A stretch of 64,000 nucleotides of DNA. Origin: Botryococcus braunii. Taxonomy: Eukaryota; Chlorophyta; Trebouxiophyceae. The position numbers and the translations under genes were made by a program. The notes under the pieces were generated by a model. The model searched no databases. It saw nothing but the letters and a program-made list of their open reading frames with translations, and was not told the origin of the DNA. The stretch covers positions 260,290-324,289 of the forward strand of contig KV908500.1 of assembly GCA_002005505.1 (NCBI GenBank). The letters run 5' to 3'. Of the stretch, positions 8,727-19,559 are shown one piece after another; positions within the stretch are counted from its first letter, which is position 1; every line of letters begins with the position of its first letter.

Positions 8727-10473
8727 GTAACTAATTAGCGTGCTAGAAACACTCATAGAACGCAGAGGCCACTCATTGAGTCCTTGTATTCTGGAGGATA
8801 GAGTCTGATACAACAGTTTGCGGTGCGAGCCTTCAGGTCGTCGAAATCCAGCCGGTTATCTTCTATACGTTCGTGCAAATGAAAATGCAAAAAGCATATA
8901 GTTTTTTTCATTCATGTGGTGTAATGAGAAAGAAGCTCTTTAAAGCAGATTCAACGTGTGACCACTAGTCGTGTCTGCTTCGAACAATCCGAGTCCACAT
9001 ATGAGCATCTCTGTTGATTTTTCTTTGCATGCCTCCTTATTTCATGAAATTCATTTCAATTTGGCAAATTAACTATTCTAGTATTCCACCGGGTGGCCCC
9101 CAGCACATAGCATACAGATGACTTCTCCCCTCACATGCCTTTGCCCATGCAGGGTTCGATTCTAAAGATGAAATCTTTGAGCTGCCCATCATTTAATGCA
9201 GCTCTCAATGTCGTACTGTCAGTGGTCTTGACACGGTCCGCAGTAGCTCTCTCTTCCGTCGGACGTAAGCCCAACAACTGCCCTTCAAGATGCTTTCAGT
9301 GTGCTGGATATGAGTTGTAACTCATAACGAGTATGCAAGGGTCATTGAAACTCTTTTTTTAACTCGCGATAACTCTCAGCTCCGTTTGCCGTTTTGGGTG
9401 TCGAGTTTCTGATCGTTTCGCAGACCATAGTCTGTCCACATGACGAAGTTTGGTTTTGGGGACTGTATGGCATTAAAAATTCAGCCGAATTCTCAATGAA
9501 ATACAGCACTCCCAATTGATACGGGTTGAGCTCGGTCACGAGCAAGTGGAGACCACACACAACCGCAAAACAATTGTGTACAAGACGTTTAAGTCATTAC
9601 TATGCTTTTCATTATCACCAAACTTTTTCTAATCCATGTTACGGCCAACCGTCTGTCTTTCAGTCCAGGACTTATCAGCAGACCTTGGAAAAGCACTAAG
9701 AATCCCTGATGTGTGTGTAACACACATGTCACAACACATGTGCCTAAGGAGGGGGGGGATGGGAAAACAAAGACATGATGAAAGGCTCTGTAGGTTTTCC
9801 TGTGTCTGTGGGATTCATGGCTACAACTTCCCATGTGTAAACGGACGAAGTAAAATGACTTGCTCCATATACACATTTTGCATGCCTGCAAGTCTGCTAT
9901 ACCGATGACCGAAACAAGCCCGGACAGATCTTTATTGAAGTCGATGGAAATCCACACCAGTAAGCATTTAGCATGCTGGAAAAGTTATTCCTTTTCGGGT
10001 TTACAGCATCAGTCCTGATAGAAGATCTTGCTTGATTTTGGGTCAGAGAAGTTTATCCAGGTGATAATTGTTGTTCAATGTTGATGCAGAGATAGCTATT
10101 CTGTACATAGGCAGCTTAAATCCAGTAACGAGTAACCAGTTAACCCTCCCAAAATATCAAACGATTTTGAGCAAACAACGTTAGTACTTGCCACAGTTTG
10201 CTTGATGTTGGGGCAGAGACCTGTAAACATGTGATAGAATCTGTCAATGGTGGGGCAACAACATGGGGCTATTGACATCGTTATCCAATTGGGCTTATAC
10301 AAGCAATCGCCATCCTTAATGACTGTACAATTAATTGCTATCCAGTAGGGCTGTGCAAGTGCTGGCTGTGTAGTGCTGTACAAGAGAGGTTTGCATGCAC
10401 TGCTATGACAAACTGTCGAAGCGATGACTTGTTGTTGGGACAGAGGATGTCAAAAACACAAATGCCAAAGCAG
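8727..10473. other. AT-rich, no gene recognised
   Basis: No convincing exon. Small open stretches (for example 9810-9905, with several Cys) are not supported by splice sites. Probably intron or intergenic DNA. Confidence 0.4.
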
Positions 10474-10554
10474 CGCAAACCGGGACCTGGACTTTGGGCC
10501 CCTGCAACGAATATACCTTCAAGCATGCCGATGGCACCTGCTGGGCATGGGAAG
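10474..10554 (+). CDS. Cys/Trp-module exon (copy 1)
   Basis: Eighty-one bases (27 codons) between acceptor CCAAAGCAG and donor GGGAAG|GTGTCG, phase 1 at both ends. It encodes one module: W-T-L-G-P-C, then eleven residues, then C-W-A-W, with D-G before the second Cys. The spacing W-x4-C-x11-C-W matches the exons at 11850 and 13382. I do not know a named family with this pattern. The two Cys could form a disulphide, suggesting an extracellular or lumenal repeat protein, but no signal peptide is visible here. Confidence 0.5.
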
Positions 10555-10565
10555 GTGTCGCCCCA

Positions 10566-10825
10566 TCCCTCCCTGCAATACGACTGATTATAGTAACTAT
10601 GCATCATGATATTATATGAATAAAAGTAGCAGCTCCACATTCATGCATGCCATTAGCACCCTTATGGGCCTGGGAAGGTATACGGTCCCTTCGTGCAATA
10701 CTCATACTGTCCAAGAGAACCTACTAGTATAAGAGTCTAATAGTAACAATAGTACTAAATATTGCTCGGAAACATTGCACAGAAACATCCAAGCAAGCTG
10801 ATGTCACCTGCTGGATATTGTGCAG
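10566..10825 (+). pseudogene. Two decayed copies of the module exon
   Basis: Around 10640-10680 the segment CATGCCATTAGCACCC..TGGGCCTGGGAAGGT aligns with the 3' half of the exon at 10474-10554. Around 10685-10822 CCCTTCGTGCAATACTC..CCAAG and then AAGCAAGCTGATGTCACC follow the same exon in order. Stops and a lost Cys codon in the middle copy indicate decay. Together they form an approximately 130-bp tandem array with the intact exon as first unit. Confidence 0.5.
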
Positions 10826-11069
10826 TTAGAGTAGAGAGAGGGGGAGGGGTTTCAACCCGTGGAATGAAGCTTCATGAGAGGGGAGGGAGGGTGATAGGAG
10901 ACAGAGGGGGGGGGGAGGAAAGAGTGTGGGTGAGTGAGCGACACTTGCGGGGTGTGCGTGGTAGGGGGGGGGGGGAGGACAGGCATGCAGCTACAGAGAG
11001 GGGGGAAGGTGGCGCACTGACCTGTAATACGATTTGCAGTCTACATTGACATAGTGATTGCCAGCAACT
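10826..11069. repeat. GA/GGGG-rich intron segment
   Basis: Purine-rich DNA with repeated GAGAGGGGG motifs at 10834-11005. No coding signal. Confidence 0.6.
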
Positions 11070-11849
11070 TGTGAGTTGGTCTCAAGACTGCAAACTGCAT
11101 GGTGATGCTGGGCTTGTTAAACAATTCTTGGGTTGATCGGAATTTGCGTCACTTTATAATTTGCTCTTGGGATTGTACGGCACTGTGTCCTGTTGGAGCT
11201 GTACATCATTTCGCACATTCCTCTTGAGACTGTGTTGCATTAGCCCTGAAGATTGTTTTTAAAATTCTATGGCACATTATGCAGTGATCCTCGGAATTGA
11301 TCTTGGTCATCTGCTAGAAATTTTACATTCATCCTAAAACATTCCTTGGGATTGTGCAGAAACTTGTGCTTGCTGTGGGGTCTGTTTCTGGGATCGCACA
11401 GCAATGTACTCACCCTGAAGGTTGCTTTTGCGATTGTACAGTCAATTGTTCATTGGCCCCGGAGACTGATCTTGGAACTGTGCGATGACCCAGGGTTTGT
11501 TCATGAGATCGTACAGCAACTTGTGCCCTGATCTTGGGGGAGATTGTACAGCAGAATGTGGGATGAAGCTGGGACCGTTTTTGAAATTGTACAGCAATTT
11601 GTGCATGGCTACTGGGTATTGTCTTTGGGATTGTACAACATTTTGTGCGTAGATTCTGGGAATTGTTTTCGGAACTGTACAGCAAAGGTTTCCTGAGACT
11701 TGCTCTATGGGTTCTTCAGCAACTTGTGCATTGATCCGGGACTTGTTGTTGGAATGGTACAGCAACGTGTGCATTGATCCGGGACTTGTTGTTGGAATGG
11801 TACAGCAACTTGTGCATTGATCCCGGGACTTGTTGTTGGAATGGTACAG
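11070..11849. repeat. Intron minisatellite copying a 3' splice site
   Basis: Degenerate 35-60-bp units containing GGATTGTACAGCAA / GGAATGGTACAGCAACTT. The last three are 43-44-bp near-identical units with TACAG at about 11757, 11800 and 11844. The final copy is the inferred acceptor of the exon at 11850, and even that exon's first six bases (CAACTT) are part of the repeat. Confidence 0.8.
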
Positions 11850-11945
11850 CAACTTCCGAAATGAACGGCTATTGGGTGATGGCACCCTGCACGGAAGCCA
11901 ATGAGGTCTACAAGAAGTCGGATGGAAGCTGTTGGAATTGGTTTG
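11850..11945 (+). CDS. Cys/Trp-module exon (copy 2)
   Basis: Ninety-six bases (32 codons) from GGTACAG| to TTTG|GTGAGT, phase 1 at both ends. It encodes N-G-Y-W-V-M-A-P-C, thirteen residues, then C-W-N-W-F, with S-D-G-S before the second Cys: the pattern W-x4-C-x13-C-W. The donor GTGAGT is strong. It splices in phase to the exon at 13382 (G plus AC makes an Asp codon). Confidence 0.6.
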
Positions 11946-12966
11946 GTGAGTGCCTTAAGCCTTTTTTGGGCCACATACCTAACCTTGAACATTCCCTTTT
12001 AGACTCTTGAAGATCCCCTCTAGGCTGGGTCCCCTCTAGATTGTGATCCTTGTTACATTTTGTAACATGATGTAACTTAGACAAAAGGTGGTTGTCTTGA
12101 AGATCCCCTCTAGGTTGTTATCTTTGTTACATTATTTAACATTATGTAACTTACAAAAAAGGTGGTTGTCTTGCGAAACTGCATACCAGGTACTACCTTG
12201 CAACTTTAATAGCAGGGTAGTGATGCTGTGTTGTATGATTACATGGAAGTTTCTGTCTTCAAGCTGGCATAGCCAGGTACTCTCTTGCGTGTGTACATGG
12301 CAGGTACTGTCTTGCAATTCGCATAGGAGGTGCTGCCTTACACACTCACATCGTTGGTGCTGTTTCAGGTACTTAGTTGGTATCTCTGTACATACACACT
12401 CTTGTAGTAGGTAGTGTCTTTTGCATGTACACATACCGGAAACTGTCCTGCAATTAGCACAGGAGGGGCTATCTTACATAATCCCATAGTGGATGCTGTC
12501 TTACGTATTTACATATTTGGTTGGTTCTTTCCTCTGAGCTCAGGAACTGAGTCAAGCTGTTGTTGGTGATGCTCTGTCCTGTCTCGTACACTCTCATAAA
12601 AGGTACTTTCCTACATGTTGTTAGTATGCTCTGTTTGTTTCATGTTCTCGTGGTGGGCTCTCGCTTACATACTGAAATCATTGGTACTCTCTTTTTTCAA
12701 AACTTGGGAAAGGTGTGCAGACTTTCTTGGCGACTGTCTGCTTGCGATGCTTTCATCATGTGTGTCCAGCAAAATGTTCACATTCGCCTGCAGCACACAC
12801 ACACACACACACACTCTAGCATCAGGCTTAAATGGAATCATGCCCTGCAGTATGCTCATGCCGAATATTTTATAATTCACCTCTTGTCCACTTATTTCCA
12901 TTGTGCTCTTCCCCCCCGGACACCTTCTTTTGAGATTTCTGAGCCTTATATATAAGCGTTATACAA
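11946..12966. repeat. Intron with degenerate 30-40-bp repeats and (CA)n
   Basis: Two copies of AAGATCCCCTCTAGG..TTGTTACATT at 12009 and 12100, then loose units around GGTACTnnCTTGCA to about 12560. A short (CA)n lies at 12793-12813. No exon seen. Confidence 0.65.
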
Positions 12967-13272
12967 GGGGACAGTGGATGTTCTGATCAGTACATACGGT
13001 GACGGTGCCTGTTGTGATGGGTACCTACGGGGACAGTGCCTGTTGTGATGGGTACCTACGGGGACAGTGCCTGTTGTGATGGGTACCTACGGGGACAGTG
13101 CCTGTTGTGATGGGTACCTACGGGGACAGTGCCTGTTGTGATGGGTACCTACGGGGACAGTGCCTGTTGTGATGGGTACCTACGGGGACAGTGCCTGTTG
13201 TGATGGGTACCTACGGGGACAGTGCCTGTTGTGATGGGTACCTACGGGGACAGTGCCTGTTGTGATGGGTAC
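12967..13272. repeat. 31-bp minisatellite, about 10 copies
   Basis: Unit contains GACAGTGCCTGTTGTGATGG then GTACCTACGG. Eight central copies appear identical; the first one or two are degenerate. It lies in the intron just before the exon at 13382. Confidence 0.95.
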
Positions 13273-13381
13273 GTTATAAGCCCCACATGTATGGAGGAAG
13301 TGCTTCCTGTGGGCACTTAACATATGTTTACAGTGGATAGGTACCAGATGAACTGATGGATTTCCATGCATGGCTTCACAG

Positions 13382-13688
13382 ACAAGGACTACTCAGATCC
13401 GAACAACAGCTTGGGCTGGATCCACGTGGATTGCGACATGCCCAAGGCCTGGAAGAACCCCCGGACGGGCAGGTGCTGGAAGTACACCACAGAGTGGTCC
13501 CAGGTCCCCTGCAGCACCCCTAAGGCGGTCGCCCACAAGGGCGAGAACACATGCTGGATCAACAACAATGAAAATGACGACACATCGGCCACCACCATGG
13601 AGGAGCTGTGGGATAACTATTGGCTCAGCAAGCTTGGACGCGAGGGTGTGCCCCGCTCCTCCCCCCCCCCCTCCCACACACCCCTCCC
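13382..13688 (+). CDS. Cys/Trp-module exon (copies 3 and 4)
   Basis: Opens after GGCTTCACAG and encodes two modules in tandem. The first is W-I-H-V-D-C, thirteen residues, C-W-K-Y. The second is W-S-Q-V-P-C, thirteen residues, C-W-I-N. An acidic/polar stretch follows (N-E-N-D-D ... M-E-E-L-W-D-N-Y-W). The end is uncertain. GAGG|GTGTGC at 13645 keeps phase 1. Reading on through a Ser/Pro linker to CCC|GTAATG at 13688 gives phase 2, which matches the terminal exon at 14695. I give the longer option. It is GC-rich against an AT-rich background. Confidence 0.6.
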
Positions 13689-14694
13689 GTAATGGACTAG
13701 TGGGGGTTGCATTGAAATTTCCATTAGGGTTCAGGGTTTCTGTTCATTGCTGCAGCAGGAAATGTGTGTGCAGACATTGCTTTGTCTGCCTTATAAGGCT
13801 GTAACTCTCTTGCTAAAGGTTGGCCCCATCTCTCCCGGGCACTTCGGGGTGCCGGGGGGGGGGGGTTCCTGTTCAACACTTTCACTTCTCCTATGGAGAA
13901 ACTTAACTTAAATCCTAAATCATCCATGGGTTGAAACCATCCTTCCCCCTCTTTGGATGAAGTGGGGCTGCAGTTACTTTGTGTGCGTTGATTTTTCGGG
14001 AAGGCATTCCGTAGGAGGATTCATGTCTGTTGTAAGTGGAGTCATATCTGTTGTCAAGGATCAAAATATTTGGTGCACTTCCTACAGTTCATGGACACCT
14101 GTGCTGCAATCCTAAAATCTTTCATGTATAAACGACCCACACTAAAATGCAGTACATGGCGGCGCATATTAATCTGATTGCAAACGGAACATTTCATACA
14201 GTGTGATCCATGGACATGCTCAGTGGTTCTTAATGTGGTACAAAAGGCAGGACGGTATATACATAGAGTGTCTTATCTTCAAGTAAGAGAGGGCCTGCTG
14301 ACGTGATATAGTAAGAGCTATACAAAATATTTGCAAATGCATTACACAAACAAATTTATTTATATTGATGTTCTGCTAAGCCAAGGGATGAGTTGTGCAC
14401 AGTTGAAAGTAGGGTACGTGCATTTCTGAAAATTGCATACAGCCCCTGAAATACCCTATATCCTCTGAAATCCTCATGGGTGACGGGTTAAAAGTCATGG
14501 GTGACAGGTTTTCACAACCTCCCTATTCAGTATGGCTCTTCCCGCCCTCCCCCCGCCTCCTTATCTTTCTCAACTCTCATAAGATGGGGGAAGAATCCTG
14601 CATACCATGACCTCGTGCAAATTACATAAGATCACTCAGTCCCTCTCCCTACCCCTCCCTCCTCTCCCTCCCTCCCTCCCCTTCCCTGCAACAG
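13689..14694. other. Intron-like AT-rich DNA
   Basis: No exon seen. It ends in a long polypyrimidine tract (14640-14688) before the acceptor TGCAACAG. Confidence 0.5.
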
Positions 14695-14848
14695 ACAACC
14701 GCGGTTGATGTCGGGGGCCGTTGAAACACTTGCTGCTGGTGCTTTAAGCGTTTTTGGGACTGACAAATTGGATTGGGCTCCATTGTGGTGCACAGATGCA
14801 TTTCCCGAGAACTACCCCTGGCCTCAAGCTGCTGTGGACGCGCCTTGA
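14695..14848 (+). CDS. Probable terminal exon of the Cys/Trp-module gene
   Basis: A strong acceptor (about 50 bases of C/T, then CAACAG) precedes an open frame: Q-P-R-L-M-S-G-A-V-E-T-L, then T-D-K-L-D-W-A-P-L-W-C-T-D and N-Y-P-W-P-Q-A-A, stopping at TGA 14846-14848. It contains a W-x4-C half-module (W-A-P-L-W-C). One base precedes the first full codon, which fits a preceding phase-2 exon end at 13688. Assignment to the same gene is inference. Confidence 0.45.
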
Positions 14849-15279
14849 GTCAGCAACACGAAACTGGCAGTAGATACTCCTCACCAAGTGCGGCCCACAC
14901 AATGTCCCCCCCCCCCCCCCGTGCTCTTAGCAGTGAATCTAGATGGTGTGATTTCCTCTTATGTAATTCAATCTAGATCCTAAAAATTTGTATCGTCATC
15001 CCTTTAGCCATCATGGCTGGTTTTGGATGTAATATTCCCCCCCCCCCTTGGCGGCCGGTTCAATGGAACTCAGGGTATTCACACCTTCAGTCTCACGTAT
15101 TTCTTGCAAAGACCGAAGTAATGCCTCTTGGCGGGGATTGTACCTATGGCTATACGTGCGTGCTTTTGGTACGTTTCGAGTCTGTTGGCTGTGGGTGGAG
15201 GTCATTCCTATAGCAATACATGCCTGCTCTAGACGTTTCAGAACTCCTATTGCAGCTGTTCACGACACAAGAATCTTAA
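14849..15279. other. No feature recognised
   Basis: Contains C-runs (14904-14920, 15038-15048) and unsupported short open frames. Confidence 0.4.
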
Positions 15280-15890
15280 AGCATTTCATGCCCACAGCTA
15301 CATTTGCGGCTGTAGGCGGGGGCTTATACCTGGTGCTTCATAGGTGCACTGCGGGTGGGGTTCATACTGACAGCTTGACAGGGGAACAGGTGGCTTCACA
15401 CCTGTGGATGGGGTCCTCCTACCTACAGCTTGATATATGGGGAAAGGGTAGGCCTCACTCCTGCCCCGGGGGGGCAAGGGGGGGGGGTTTCTCATATTTA
15501 CAGCTTCATACGTGAGGAAAAGGAGGGTTTCACACCAATCAGAGGGGGGGGGTCTCATACCTAGTTTGTCAGAGGTCGGAAAGGGTGGGGTTCACATCTG
15601 CCGTGGTGGGGGGGGGGGGCGGGGGGTGGGGTTCTTATACCCACAGCTTCAGGGGTGGAGAAAGGAGGGGCTCACGCCTCCCCGGGCGGGAGGGGGGAGG
15701 GGTTGACACCTGTCCGGGGGAGGAGGAGGACTTCTCATAGCTACAGCTTCATATGTGGGGTAAAGGGGGCCTTCACACCTGTCCCCAGGGGGGGGGGGGG
15801 GGGGGTTGGGGAGGTCTCATACCTACATCTTCAGAGGTGGGGAACAGGTGGTGGCTCACACCAGCGGGTGGGACACTCGTGCCTGCAGCT
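15280..15890. repeat. G-rich minisatellite, about 55-bp degenerate units
   Basis: About ten units with CTCATACCTACAGCTTCAnA then a G-run and TTCACACCTG. G-runs of 7-18 occur repeatedly (15478, 15543, 15606, 15787), so the plus strand could form G-quadruplexes. Confidence 0.8.
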
Positions 15891-16084
15891 CAAGACTTGG
15901 GGCTTCTTACCTACACAGCTGCGCAGGTGGGCTGGGTCCATTCACGAACTGGTGTGCCGGCACTGCCGAATCAGATGCAAAATGAAACGGAATGGAATTG
16001 TACAGATTCATCTATGACAGGTCTAGCTAGACTTTTCAAGATCTTGAAAGGACACCTGCGCAGCTGGGCCCCTTCCCAGTTAAG

Positions 16085-16104
16085 CACACACACACACACA
16101 CACA
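16085..16104. repeat. Short (CA)n
   Basis: Uninterrupted CA tract of about 20 bp. Confidence 0.9.
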
Positions 16105-16127
16105 TGGTTATAGCCAGTTCAAAGCTG

Positions 16128-16560
16128 ACCCCATATGGCAGGTCTGAACAGGTCTCTTTCAGGTAGTTCCAATTGCAAGATATTAAAATCTGAAAAAGGC
16201 GTTTCTATGGAATAGCAGACAGACTCAAGCAGTACAAACGGTCGAATTCAAAAGGGAAAAAGCCCAGATCGTTTATGCTAGGCATTCTTCAAGGCTGATC
16301 TCGCTTTACCGGTCTGGACTGGTCCCTTTCAGGTGCGCCAGATTGGAAGAAACAGCCAACAAGATTTGGAGCTGACTCCAGTCAACAAGCCCCTTTCAGG
16401 CGCTGCAATCGTTTTGCCCTGGTTAACCTGGGAAAACAAGCCGACTGCGGAGCTGAATCCAATCACAAGGCCTCTTTCAGGCGCTCCAACTCAGGAAAAG
16501 ACAGCCGACAAAAATCTGGAGCTGACTCCAATCAACAGGTCCCTTTCTCACTCAGGCAGG
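16128..16560. repeat. Minisatellite with CCTTTCAGG units
   Basis: Five or six units of about 60-95 bp with GGAGCTGACTCCAATCAACA then CCTnTTTCAGGCGCTCCAA. Each has a pyrimidine-CAG resembling a 3' splice site. One frame stays open for about 84 codons, but the repeat structure argues against a protein. Confidence 0.75.
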
Positions 16561-18319
16561 GGCGGTCAAGTAAAAATGGGAAACTGATGACATGTAGACC
16601 TAGGGAGTGCCTGCCGCCATCGAAATCCGCTTTTGCCGCTCTGTATACGCATGAAGCCTTTCTGTATACGCATGCTTTTGGACGGGCCGTTCGCCTTCAA
16701 AGTTCACTTTTGCTGCTGTGAAGTCACCCTTTAGATGCATTGTACTGTTGTGAAGTCGGCCTTTAGATGCTTGGTCAGCGACAGCCACCTTCCAAATCCA
16801 CATTTGTGATTTGAGGCGGGGTCCGCATACACATGAATGCCTGATGTTCGAACATCGAGTGCCCACCTGCAAATCCACTCAGGATGCTGTGAAGCCAATC
16901 CGTAGATGCACGCTGCTTGAAGAACGGGGCGGGGAGGCACGATAGCAGGCCTAGAAAGGTCGCTGCATACTTTACACAGCACGACCTCCAGAGATGTCGT
17001 GTGCAGATCTTGCGTGCGACATCAACACATGCCCCCACCTGTACCGCTGCACATGTACATGGCAAAGGTGTGACTGTTCCGAGCGATGCTGCCGTTGCTC
17101 ATGGCCCCTTGCCATTGCATGGGCAATCATACCTTCGGGAACCAGATGTTACCATACAGATGCTATCGTTAGGAACAGGGTCTGTATTGAAGATTGATGG
17201 CTGGCAATTGCGAAGTACTGAATGTCTGCTGCGCATGCATGGGGACACATTTGACGCGGGGTTTCACACTTGAATCCCAACGTTATCCCAACCACTTGAA
17301 AATCGGGTGCACGATTTCGGCAAGATTTGTTGAAATATTAGGACTCGTGTGCGTGCAAGTTCATTATGGACAGTTGTAGCACTCGTGCCTCTAACTGGCA
17401 TACAACAACTGTTTATATGCATACACTTGTATGGATGATGCATCAGCCATTGGAGATGCTTTCTCAACATGCGAACACCATCTCAAATTTCTCAAGCTGG
17501 GGGTGCTTGCAATTCATGAAGTCACCTGGATACTGTGTCCGACTGTTCGGATCCGCCCGGACATAATGTCATATATTGATGTCTGAATTAGATCAGTTAA
17601 TGAAGTTCATTAAAGTACTTTTTAGTGCTTATATGAAGTACGGTTGCTAGACATAGATGTGTACGTGCAAGTGCCTCATCAATCTTGCTTTGTCAAGTAT
17701 ATTACAAACTAAAACAACTGGAGTACATTACTGCTGCTGTAAATTTCCATGTCGTTGTGCATTTCAATATTCAAGGGTGGGAAGTGAATTTATACTCCGG
17801 CAAAATCTGTCCAGGATAAGGTTCGGTCTAGTGCTGCTAGGCACTGACCTTTGGGAAGTTGATGTTAGGATAGCATATGCATGGGCGAGACAGCAGTTAG
17901 TTGAGTTTCAAAAGCATGATTCCAGCAATAGTGCGGCAGTTGAACATATTGATGTATGCGAGTGCCAATTTTGAACATTGGGTATCTAGAACTGACCTAC
18001 AGGCTCGAAATCTTCAAGCGTATATATGCAATTTTTTACAAAATACTGTTATTGATGATATGAAGAGATATATCTCTTGTAAATTTTCAAGGTTGTAGAA
18101 GTTGGCCACTTATAGCAATTAGCAATTGGGTTGCTTCCAACTGGCAATGGTAAGTTGATTAAGGCAGGCTTTGGATATGTAGTTTCAATTCCAAGACGAG
18201 TCATGAAAGGAAGAACAAACATTCCTTGTCTCGAGTCTTTTAAATGTGTTAATTGTGCTTTAATAACATAAACATTATTAGCTAAAGAGACTCTGTACAC
18301 AGATGTGGTACAGTTTGAG
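16561..18319. other. Degenerate short repeats, then AT-rich DNA
   Basis: 16610-16780 has diverged units around TGTGAAGTCnnCCTTTAGATGC and CTGTATACGCATG. A Cys-rich open frame at about 16994-17110 is unsupported. 17400-18319 shows nothing recognisable. Confidence 0.4.
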
Positions 18320-18393
18320 CGGTATACACGTGTGATAGTAAACGTCATTTCTTTCATACAAGAAATGGCGTTCACTATCACACGTGTATACCG
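18320..18393. repeat. 34-bp inverted repeat hairpin, 6-base loop
   Basis: Arms 18320-18353 and 18360-18393 pair with two mismatches; the loop is TCATAC. Both arms contain TATACACGTGTGATAGT or its complement. Confidence 0.9.
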
Positions 18394-18851
18394 GTTCATA
18401 AGATGTCTGCTGAGTTGCATCACTGTCAGGGAGGACCCTACTCTTGGTGTGCAGAACTTGCAATTGGAGGTTGCTGTTTCCTTGCAGTTACAGGTTTGCA
18501 TGTTGGAATGCGTCGTGCATGTATCACTATGGCTGCTGATGGGCTGCCCATGGGTCCACTCACAAACTTTTCAAATTTGAAAGCCATCCCAAGTTGATTT
18601 TGAGGAAGACTAGAAGCGTCCCCGCAGAGGTGGCCGCGGCGCTGTCCCCAAGCCTGGTCACCCATCTGCCTTTAAACCCCAAAACGCCACATCGAAGGCA
18701 AGCTGGGTAGCCAATTGCCTACAGTCTGCAGACGGAATTTAAGAAACTCTTCTCATGGCCATGACGCTGCGTGGATCCGGGTAGATGCAAATTGTATCAC
18801 ACAAATTAAGGTTCCGCCACCTTCCGGATCCGGACATGACTACTTGTGCTT

Positions 18852-18902
<51 letters not shown>

Positions 18903-19218
18903 TTTGTGTTTGTGTGTGCGTGCGTGTGTGTGTGTGTGTGTGTCATCCATCATAATGACCAGCAATGTTTGTCAGCTCATGAGATTCATCTACCCCTTAT
19001 TGTCATTATGCGTAAACGTAGTGTAAACAGAAATGCCACCATCTGCGCAGGCTTTCTCTTGGGACTTGCTCCTTTGGTAGAGACTTGATACCCTTTATGT
19101 AATCGCGCATTCCATGTGCATAGACGCATTGATAGTATGTAAAATATACTTCAGATTAACACACTGCTTGTGTTAAAACTTTTGACGTGGATCACATTTA
19201 GGCCATGTACGCGCCTTA
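18394..19218. other. No gene recognised; contains (GT)n 18849-18943
   Basis: A GT tract with a few substitutions occupies 18849-18943. GC-richer stretches at 18430-18600 and 18600-18750 have short open frames but no convincing splice sites or domain. Confidence 0.5.
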
Positions 19219-19322
19219 TATGATATCAGGTATCCCGACCACGACATTGATATTACTGATTGGTAACAAAGTTGTTACCAATCAGTAGTATCAATGCCGT
19301 GGTCGGGATACCTGATATCATA
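19219..19322. repeat. 51-bp inverted repeat hairpin, 2-base loop
   Basis: Arms 19219-19269 and 19272-19322 pair with two mismatches. The ends read TATGATATCAGG / CCTGATATCATA. It is almost a perfect 104-bp palindrome. Confidence 0.92.
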
Positions 19323-19559
19323 AAAGATCATGTTTTATGGTTCACAGCTTAAGCCTGGTTCAAAAGGTCAATAAGACTTACCTCTGGAGCACAGACAGAC
19401 AGTTGTACGTAGTGAATGTGGATGCTTACGTGAAAGCGTGGAGGTGTCATGAAATGGCGTGTGGCTGTGATTACAAGTATACAAGCAATTACTATTGTAT
19501 TGTATGATGCAAAATCGGTGGAAATAAGATGCCGACGAAAGGAAGACAGTTAACGCTTC

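Noticed and set aside
10247..10345. Minus-strand W-x4-C ... D-G-x-C resembling the Cys/Trp module
   Set aside because: Wrong strand, wrong Cys spacing (seven residues) and no Trp after the second Cys; no splice sites support it. Probably chance.
16994..17197. Cys-rich ORF (many C-x-C pairs) as a metallothionein-like or secreted peptide
   Set aside because: No convincing splice sites or start context, and other frames are equally open; the Cys codons come from TGT/TGC-rich DNA.
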